DNA of 64,000 nucleotides, from contig NZ_CAJEWD010000004.1 in assembly GCF_903994045.1 (NCBI RefSeq), positions 124,001 through 188,000 on the forward strand, written 5' to 3'. Source of the DNA: Jeotgalicoccus meleagridis (GTDB lineage: Bacteria > Bacillota > Bacilli > Staphylococcales > Salinicoccaceae). Made by a program: the position numbers and the translations under genes. Numbering within the stretch: the stretch's first letter is position 1; each line of letters starts with the position of its first letter. A model generated the notes under the pieces. That model did not search any database and had not been told where the DNA came from. It saw only the letters and a program-made list of their open reading frames with translations. Shown here piece by piece: positions 58,183 through 64,000 of this stretch.

Positions 58183-59370
58183 ATGAGCATTAAAGATATA
58201 GCCTCAGCTAAACTTCCTGAGATGATCGATAATCGCAGACATATGCACATGCACCCAGAATTATCCTTTAAGGAAAAAGAAACGTATAAATTCATCTTAA
58301 ATCATCTTTCAAAATATCCTGATTTACATATTCGTGAAAATGTCGGGGCAAACAAAGAAAATGAAGGTGTTGGTATCATCGCTTCCATCGGTGAAGGCCA
58401 CCCACATATCGCAATTCGTGCCGACTTTGATGCACTACCGATTGAAGACCAAAAAGAAGTTGCTTATAAATCGCAAAATCCTGGCGTCATGCACGCTTGT
58501 GGCCACGATGGGCATACAAGTACCCTTCTTGGTCTTGTTGACACTGTAGTGGCTAATAAAGCGAATTTAAAAGGTACTGTGTCATTCATCTTCCAGTACG
58601 GTGAAGAAGAACAACCTGGTGGCGCTAAAGCCATGACCGAAGATGGTGCTTTAAATGGTGTAGACAAAGTTTACGGCCAGCACTACTGGAGCCAGTTTGA
58701 TACGAATGAAATCCAAGCACGTCCTGGTGCTTTAATTGCGAGCCCAGATGGGTTTTATATCACCATCAAAGGTTCAGGTGGACATGCTGCTTATCCAGAT
58801 ACTACAGTCGATCCTATTGTGATAGCGGCGGAGTTAATTACCAACCTACAAACAGCTGTTTCTAGACAGATTTCACCTATTGATAATGCAGTTGTCACAG
58901 TTGGTAGTGTAAAAGGTGGCGACGCGTTTAATGTCATTCCTGATAGCGTCAGAATTGTAGGGACTGTCCGCACTTTCAAGCAGGAAGTAAAAGAGAAGAT
59001 TCATGAGATCTTTAAGCAGGAAGTCGAATACACTACAAAAAAACGTGGTGCAAGCTATGACATGGATTACCGCTACGGCTATCCTGCTGTAGTTAACCAT
59101 GAAGAAGAAGCGAAAGTAATTGAAACAGCTGCCCTCGAACTCGGCCTCCCATATAAAGAAGCCGATCCTTTAATGATAGGAGAAGATTTCTCTCATTACA
59201 TTTTAGAAAAACCAGGTGCCTTTTTCTATACAGGTACAGGAAATCAAGACAAAAATACTAGACATGCCCATCATACTGATATGTTTGACTTAGATGAAGA
59301 TGGTATGGAAAGTGCACTCATGATGTTCATGAAGATTTTGGAGTTAGAGTCGGTGATTGAATGGAAATAA
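58183..59370 (+). CDS. M20-family amidohydrolase, tandem copy 1
   Basis: 395 aa, M20D family. Metal and catalytic motifs are GVMHACGHDGHTSTLLG (about 99-115) and FIFQYGEEEQPGGAKAMTEDG (about 130-150; the Glu-Glu). A dimerisation/lid domain begins near GSGGHAAYPDTTVDPIV, and EADPLMIGEDFSHYILEKPGAFFYTGTG and HAHHTDMFDLDEDGME supply the last ligands. It likely removes an N-acyl or benzoyl group from an amino acid, or cleaves a dipeptide. The start is ATG at 58183 behind TGGAGG. It is the first of three such genes in a row. In Staphylococcus a single hippurate-hydrolase-like gene sits here. Confidence 0.9.
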   Translation: MSIKDIASAKLPEMIDNRRHMHMHPELSFKEKETYKFILNHLSKYPDLHIRENVGANKENEGVGIIASIGEGHPHIAIRADFDALPIEDQKEVAYKSQNPGVMHACGHDGHTSTLLGLVDTVVANKANLKGTVSFIFQYGEEEQPGGAKAMTEDGALNGVDKVYGQHYWSQFDTNEIQARPGALIASPDGFYITIKGSGGHAAYPDTTVDPIVIAAELITNLQTAVSRQISPIDNAVVTVGSVKGGDAFNVIPDSVRIVGTVRTFKQEVKEKIHEIFKQEVEYTTKKRGASYDMDYRYGYPAVVNHEEEAKVIETAALELGLPYKEADPLMIGEDFSHYILEKPGAFFYTGTGNQDKNTRHAHHTDMFDLDEDGMESALMMFMKILELESVIEWK

Positions 59371-60548
59371 AATCTCTTGAGGATTTGGTAAAAGATCAAT
59401 TTAATGACATGGTTCAAATTCGCCGTCACTTACATATGTATCCAGAACTATCCTTCAAAGAAGTTCATACACCTGCCTACATCGCAGATTATTTAAGAAA
59501 TTTAAATATCGATGTGACTGAGGGTGTTGGAGGACGCGGTGTTGTCGGCAAATTAATTATCGATGAAAATCTACCTACAGTTGCATTAAGAGCTGATTTT
59601 GATGCTTTACCTATCCAAGATTTAAAGGATACACCTTATAAATCTACTGTTCCAGGAGTTATGCATGCATGTGGACACGATGCGCATACCGCTATTGTTT
59701 TAAGTGCTGCACGCATCTTGAGTGGCATGAAAGATGAATTAAAAGGAAATGTGGTCTTTATCCATCAACACGCTGAAGAGGTTGACCCTGGTGGTGCGAT
59801 TCAAATGATTGCAGACGGCGCTCTAGATGGAGTGGATGCGATATTTGGCACACATGTCTCAACTTCTTTAGATGTCGGTAAAATTGGTTATAAATACGGT
59901 ACAGCAACAGGCATACCTGATGACTTTACAATCAAGTTAAAAGGTCAGGGTGGACATGCCTCACGACCACACCATACAATTGATCCAGTAGCAGCAGGTA
60001 TTTCATTATGCAATCAACTTCAATACGCTGTGACTAGGCGCTCAGATGCAATGGATTCGGTCGTTTTATCAATTACTATGTTTAATGCTGGTACGCAACA
60101 TAATGTTATTCCTGATGAAGTCACAATCGGTGGTACGATTCGTACTTTCAATCAAGACATGCAGAGTCTAATGATTAAAGAATTAAACAGTACACTCGAT
60201 GGACTTTCGCGGATGACTGGGGTAACTTACGACCTCGATTATATGAGAGGCTACCCTCCGGTCATTAATGATGACGCCATGACAGATATAGTCGTTGAAA
60301 GTGCAGCAAAAATTAGTACCGTAGATGAAACACTTAGACTAGAACCAGATTTAGGTGGAGAAGATTTTTCTTATTATCTACAAAAAGTACCGGGAACCTT
60401 TTTCTATACAGGTGTGAGAAATTCAAATTTTAAAGCTGATTTCCCTCACCATACTGCACATTTTGATATCGATGAAAGTGGCATGATTAATGCAGTTAAT
60501 GTCATGCTGCAGTCAGTATTTACTTATTTTGAGAAGGAGTCTCGATAA
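59361..60548 (+). CDS. M20-family amidohydrolase, tandem copy 2
   Basis: 395 aa. The first gene's end overlaps this start by 10 bp (ATG at 59361). Motifs: VPGVMHACGHDAHTAIVLS, HQHAEEVDPGGAIQMIADG, GQGGHASRPHHTIDPVA and PDLGGEDFSYYLQKVPGTFFYTGV, all intact. It shares more motif detail with the third copy (CGHDAHT, HQHAEE) than with the first (CGHDGHT, YGEEE), which suggests at least one later duplication within the block. Confidence 0.9.
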   Translation: MEIKSLEDLVKDQFNDMVQIRRHLHMYPELSFKEVHTPAYIADYLRNLNIDVTEGVGGRGVVGKLIIDENLPTVALRADFDALPIQDLKDTPYKSTVPGVMHACGHDAHTAIVLSAARILSGMKDELKGNVVFIHQHAEEVDPGGAIQMIADGALDGVDAIFGTHVSTSLDVGKIGYKYGTATGIPDDFTIKLKGQGGHASRPHHTIDPVAAGISLCNQLQYAVTRRSDAMDSVVLSITMFNAGTQHNVIPDEVTIGGTIRTFNQDMQSLMIKELNSTLDGLSRMTGVTYDLDYMRGYPPVINDDAMTDIVVESAAKISTVDETLRLEPDLGGEDFSYYLQKVPGTFFYTGVRNSNFKADFPHHTAHFDIDESGMINAVNVMLQSVFTYFEKESR

Positions 60549-61723
60549 TGGATATAAAACAACTTATAGATGAAAATTACGAATCGATGGTAGAACTTCG
60601 TAGATATATGCACCAACATCCTGAAGTATCTTTTGAAGAACACAATACTAAAGAGTGGATATATCAACAGATAAAAGATCTTGGCCTAGAGATTAGAAGA
60701 GACGTCGGTGGAAATGGTATTGTAGCCAGATTACAAGTCAATGATGACTATGAAACTGTTGCATTACGAGCTGACTTCGATGCCTTACCAATCAATGATG
60801 AAAAAGATGTACCTTATAAGTCGAAAACCCCTGGTGTTATGCATGCATGTGGTCACGATGCACATACTGCTATGCTGATCACTATTGCTAAAATTTTATC
60901 TGCCCATAAAGAAGAATTGCCTGTCAATGTTGTGTTCTTACATCAACATGCTGAAGAACTGCTACCTGGCGGTGCTAAAGCAATGATTGCAGATGGTGCC
61001 TTAGATAATGTTGATTATGTATTTGGTACACACGTTTCAACAAAATTCCCAGTTGGAACGATAAAATATAACTACGATACAATGTACGCTAATGCAGACT
61101 CATTTAAAATTGTAGTTAATGGGCTAGGCGGACATGGTGCAACGCCTCAAGTGACCAAAGACCCTATTGTGGCATCAGCTTCATTAATCCAGCAGATTCA
61201 AACGATTGTCTCAAGATCAGTCAGTCCACTCGATTCAGCCGTAGTATCAATTGGGGCATACAATGCGGGCACAGTCTTCAACGTTATCCCTGGTAAGGCT
61301 GAAATTAAAGGAACGATTCGAACATTTACAGAAGAAGTTCGTCAAGATGTCGCACAAAGACTCGAACAAATATGCCTTGGTATCAGTGGTAGCTTTAATG
61401 TACATGCTGATTTAGAAATTTCAAATGGTTATCCAGCCATGAAAAATGACCATGATTTATTAGATTATGTAGTAGATAACGTTAGAGACGATGCATTTTA
61501 TGTTAAAGACGTCGAAGAAGTTGGCCCTGCAATGGGCGGCGAAGATTTTTCTTACTTTATACAAGAAAAACCAGGTTGCTACTTCTATACTGGCGTTAGA
61601 AATGCTGATAAAAATGCCGCAACACCTCACCATCACCCACTCTTTGATATCGATGAAGAAGGAATGAAAACAGGTGTTGAAACACTGCTAAAAGCAGTTG
61701 TAAATTTTGATAAGAGAAAATAA
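60548..61723 (+). CDS. M20-family amidohydrolase, tandem copy 3
   Basis: 391 aa. ATG at 60548 shares one base with the stop codon of copy 2 (TAATG), so the genes are translationally coupled. MHACGHDAHTAMLIT, HQHAEELLPGGAKAMIADG, GLGGHGATPQVTKDPIV and PAMGGEDFSYFIQEKPGCYFYTGV are intact. It is the last of the three, closed by a terminator at 61728-61766. Three coupled paralogues could form homo- or heteromeric enzymes with related acyl or dipeptide specificities. Confidence 0.9.
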   Translation: MDIKQLIDENYESMVELRRYMHQHPEVSFEEHNTKEWIYQQIKDLGLEIRRDVGGNGIVARLQVNDDYETVALRADFDALPINDEKDVPYKSKTPGVMHACGHDAHTAMLITIAKILSAHKEELPVNVVFLHQHAEELLPGGAKAMIADGALDNVDYVFGTHVSTKFPVGTIKYNYDTMYANADSFKIVVNGLGGHGATPQVTKDPIVASASLIQQIQTIVSRSVSPLDSAVVSIGAYNAGTVFNVIPGKAEIKGTIRTFTEEVRQDVAQRLEQICLGISGSFNVHADLEISNGYPAMKNDHDLLDYVVDNVRDDAFYVKDVEEVGPAMGGEDFSYFIQEKPGCYFYTGVRNADKNAATPHHHPLFDIDEEGMKTGVETLLKAVVNFDKRK

Positions 61724-61727
61724 AAAT

Positions 61728-61766
61728 AATCGTTACGTTAGTATTTTTTTATCTGACGTAACGATT
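61728..61766 (+). terminator. Terminator of the M20 triplet
   Basis: Stem AATCGTTACGTTAG / CTGACGTAACGATT (one G-U pair) with an 11-base loop, followed by TTTT on the plus strand. Confidence 0.85.
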
Positions 61767-61781
61767 TTTTATGACATAGAA

Positions 61782-61812
61782 AAAAGCTGAGATCAAATTG
61801 ATCTCAGCTTTT
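61782..61812 (-). terminator. Terminator of tuf
   Basis: Perfect 15-bp stem AAAAGCTGAGATCAA / TTGATCTCAGCTTTT with a one-base loop, TTTTTTC on the minus strand. It is 18 bp after the tuf stop. Confidence 0.85.
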
Positions 61813-61829
61813 ATTTATTCAAAGTAATA

Positions 61830-63017
61830 TTATTTTGAGATTTCAGTAACAACGCCTGATCCTACAGTACGTCCACCTTCACGGATTGAGAAACGAGTAC
61901 CGTCTTCAATAGCGATTGGTGAAATAAGTTCTACTGTCATTTCAACGTTGTCTCCAGGCATAACCATTTCAGTTCCTTCTGGAAGGTTAACTACACCAGT
62001 TACATCCGTAGTACGGAAGTAGAACTGTGGGCGGTAGTTAGTGAAGAATGGAGTGTGACGTCCACCTTCTTCTTTTGAAAGAACATAAACTTCAGCTTTG
62101 AAGTTTGTGTGTGGTGTAATTGAACCAGGAGCTGCTAAAACTTGTCCACGTTGGATGTCTTCACGTGATACACCACGTAAAAGTGCACCAATGTTGTCAC
62201 CAGCTTCAGCGTAGTCAAGAAGTTTACGGAACATTTCTACACCAGTAACTGTAGTTTTCTTAGACTCTTCAGTGATACCAATGATTTCAACTTCTTCGCC
62301 GACTTTAACTTGTCCACGTTCAACACGACCTGTAGCAACTGTACCACGACCAGTGATTGAGAATACATCCTCAACTGGCATCATGAATGGTTTGTCAGAG
62401 TCACGTTCTGGAGTTGGAATGTACTCGTCAACAGCGTTCATAAGTTCGATGATTTTCTCTTCGTACTCAGCATCTCCTTCAAGAGCTTTAAGAGCAGAAC
62501 CAGCGATTACAGGGATGTCATCACCAGGGAAATCATATTCTGAAAGTAATTCACGAACTTCCATTTCAACTAATTCTAGTAATTCTTCGTCGTCAACCAT
62601 GTCAACTTTGTTTAAGAATACTACTAATGAAGGAACACCAACGTTACGTGAAAGTAAGATGTGCTCACGAGTTTGTGGCATTGGACCATCTGCAGCAGAT
62701 ACTACTAAGATAGCTCCGTCCATTTGCGCAGCACCAGTGATCATGTTTTTAACATAGTCAGCGTGTCCTGGGCAGTCAACGTGTGCATAGTGACGTTTTT
62801 CAGTTTCATATTCGATGTGAGACGTGTTGATTGTGATACCACGCTCTTTTTCTTCAGGTGCGTTATCAACGCTGTCATAACTTTGAGCTTCCCCGCCACC
62901 GTGCTTAGAAAGAACTGTAGCGATTGCTGCTGTTAAAGTTGTTTTACCGTGGTCAACGTGACCAATTGTACCAATGTTGGCATGTGTTTTCGAACGGTCA
63001 AATTTTTCTTTAGCCAT
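61830..63017 (-). CDS. tuf: Elongation factor Tu
   Basis: 395 aa, the GTPase that delivers aminoacyl-tRNA to the ribosome. GTP sites are GHVDHGKTT (about 18-26), [12 protein letters not shown] (about 81-92) and NKVDMVDD (about 136-143). Domain 2 and 3 sequences such as [18 protein letters not shown] and [13 protein letters not shown] follow. The start is ATG at 63017 behind AGGAGAGG. The frame is intact and codon use is biased to frequent codons, as expected for a highly expressed gene. It is downstream of fusA, the standard str-operon order. Confidence 0.98.
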   Translation of the reverse strand: MAKEKFDRSKTHANIGTIGHVDHGKTTLTAAIATVLSKHGGGEAQSYDSVDNAPEEKERGITINTSHIEYETEKRHYAHVDCPGHADYVKNMITGAAQMDGAILVVSAADGPMPQTREHILLSRNVGVPSLVVFLNKVDMVDDEELLELVEMEVRELLSEYDFPGDDIPVIAGSALKALEGDAEYEEKIIELMNAVDEYIPTPERDSDKPFMMPVEDVFSITGRGTVATGRVERGQVKVGEEVEIIGITEESKKTTVTGVEMFRKLLDYAEAGDNIGALLRGVSREDIQRGQVLAAPGSITPHTNFKAEVYVLSKEEGGRHTPFFTNYRPQFYFRTTDVTGVVNLPEGTEMVMPGDNVEMTVELISPIAIEDGTRFSIREGGRTVGSGVVTEISK

Positions 63018-63062
63018 TGTAAAATACCTCTCCTTATAAATAACATTATTTTATATTTAAGA

Positions 63063-63089
63063 TCCAAGGTGGATTAAACCACCATTGGA
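63063..63089 (-). promoter_or_regulatory. Hairpin between fusA and tuf
   Basis: On the minus strand TCCAATGGTGG pairs with CCACCTTGGA across a 6-base loop with one bulge. No U tract follows. It may mark processing or partial termination between fusA and tuf. Confidence 0.4.
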
Positions 63090-63142
63090 GTCTTTCTTAC
63101 AACACTTATAAAGCATTTGTTCCAAAAAATCAAGTATATGAA

Positions 63143-64000
63143 TTATGCACCAGTATTTTTCTTGATGATTTCTTCAGATACTGATTTAGGTACTTCTTCG
63201 TAGTGATCAAATACCATTGTATAAGTACCACGACCTTGAGTGTTAGAACGTAATGAAGTCGCATATCCGAACATTTCAGAAAGTGGAACGAATGCGTTAA
63301 CGACTTGAGCGTTACCACGTGCGTTCATACCTTCTACACGTCCACGACGGCTTGTTACGTCACCCATGATATCTCCAAGGTACTCTTCAGGCATTACGAT
63401 TTCTACTTTCATCATTGGCTCTAAAAGAACTGGCTTACATACTTTAGCAGCTTCTCTAAGTGCTAATGAAGCAGCTATTTTAAAGGCCATTTCAGAAGAG
63501 TCAACATCGTGGTAAGAACCATCATAAAGTTTAGCTTTAACGTCTACTAATGGATAACCAGCAAGTACACCGTTTTCCATTGAGTCAACAAGTCCAGCTT
63601 CTACTGATGGAATGTATTCACGTGGAACTACACCACCGACGATTGCGTTTTCGAATTCGAAACCGCCACCTTGTTCGTTTGGAGTAAATTCGATGTGAAC
63701 ATCACCGTATTGACCACGACCACCAGACTGACGTGAGAATTTACCTTGAACCTGTGCAGGTGCAGTAAATGTTTCACGGTATGATACCATTGGCGCACCA
63801 ACGTTACATTCAACTTTGAATTCACGTTTCATGCGGTCAACAAGTACGTCTAAGTGTAATTCACCCATACCACCGATAATAACTTGTCCAGTTTCTTTAT
63901 CAGTACGAGCAGTGAATGTTGGGTCTTCTTCTTGTAACTTAACAAGAGCTGTAGTTAATTTATCTTGGTCACCTTTAGATTTCGGCTCAACTGATAAGTG
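63143..64000 (-). CDS. fusA: Elongation factor G, C-terminal part
   Basis: The last 286 codons of fusA; the 5' part lies beyond base 64000 and the frame is open to the edge ([19 protein letters not shown] at the truncated end). Domains III to V are present: [77 protein letters not shown], and the domain V strand [30 protein letters not shown] moves tRNA and mRNA through the ribosome. The end, [21 protein letters not shown], is normal. Confidence 0.98.
   Translation of the reverse strand, partial: HLSVEPKSKGDQDKLTTALVKLQEEDPTFTARTDKETGQVIIGGMGELHLDVLVDRMKREFKVECNVGAPMVSYRETFTAPAQVQGKFSRQSGGRGQYGDVHIEFTPNEQGGGFEFENAIVGGVVPREYIPSVEAGLVDSMENGVLAGYPLVDVKAKLYDGSYHDVDSSEMAFKIAASLALREAAKVCKPVLLEPMMKVEIVMPEEYLGDIMGDVTSRRGRVEGMNARGNAQVVNAFVPLSEMFGYATSLRSNTQGRGTYTMVFDHYEEVPKSVSEEIIKKNTGA

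Noticed and set aside
62272-62757. 161-codon frame on the plus strand in tuf
   Set aside because: Antisense to tuf; long only because of biased codon use in that gene.

Overview
The window is AT-rich DNA from a low-GC Gram-positive bacterium. Gene order points to the family Staphylococcaceae. The block fusA-tuf, M20 hydrolase, kbl-tdh, HAD phosphatase, tadA, together with hemQ/pta/lipL/ywfO/ywhD/ywiB-argS and ung/ywdI/DUF423 next to pdxK, matches Bacillus and Staphylococcus neighbourhoods. An environmental or salt-associated genus of the family (Jeotgalicoccus, Salinicoccus, Nosocomiicoccus or similar) is my inference, not something the sequence proves. Bacillithiol synthesis (bshB2), coproheme decarboxylation (hemQ) and many CcpA-type cre sites fit the Bacillota.

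Region 1 (1-6003) is a leftward catabolic operon: LacI regulator, aldehyde dehydrogenase, an unknown 141-aa protein, a 35-aa membrane peptide, a sodium/solute symporter, an iron alcohol dehydrogenase and the start of a histidinol-dehydrogenase-family enzyme. It looks like uptake and stepwise oxidation of one small alcohol. The substrate is unknown. Region 2 (6100-12600) holds a PLD-helicase-DUF3427 protein, a truncated PucR-type regulator, a GNAT acetyltransferase, a frameshifted VOC protein, an ABC-2 exporter and a tRNA-Val. The PucR remnant and the VOC gene share a 22-bp 3' end.

Region 3 (12700-28800) is an accessory amino-acid and peptide catabolism zone: an MHS symporter with an ornithine-cyclodeaminase-like enzyme; a broken TDT transporter next to a 54-bp perfect palindrome; a LysR-controlled M24 peptidase with a YfcC permease; a GntR-associated operon of M20 hydrolase, DASS permease and an isocitrate-lyase-superfamily enzyme; PPK2; RidA with another M20 hydrolase; and two tandem paralogues of unknown function, one with a pRiA4b ORF-3 domain.

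Region 4 (28800-58000) is mostly core genome: aspartase, prolidase and S9 peptidase; a BtuCF-like importer lacking its ATPase; argS; ywhD; the HD phosphohydrolase; an MFS carrier; lipL-pta; hemQ; an MBL hydrolase; an acyltransferase; a YczE-type protein with LysR; a YtrA/Pmt-like GntR-ABC operon; ung; pdxK; yojF-bshB2-folE2; tadA; HAD; and tdh-kbl. Region 5 (58100-64000) has three tandem, translationally coupled M20 hydrolases, then tuf and the 3' part of fusA.

The window encodes five M20 hydrolases, two M24 peptidases, an S9 peptidase, aspartase, threonine degradation and an ornithine cyclodeaminase-like enzyme. The general picture is an organism living on peptides and modified amino acids, with carbon catabolite control over several of these operons.
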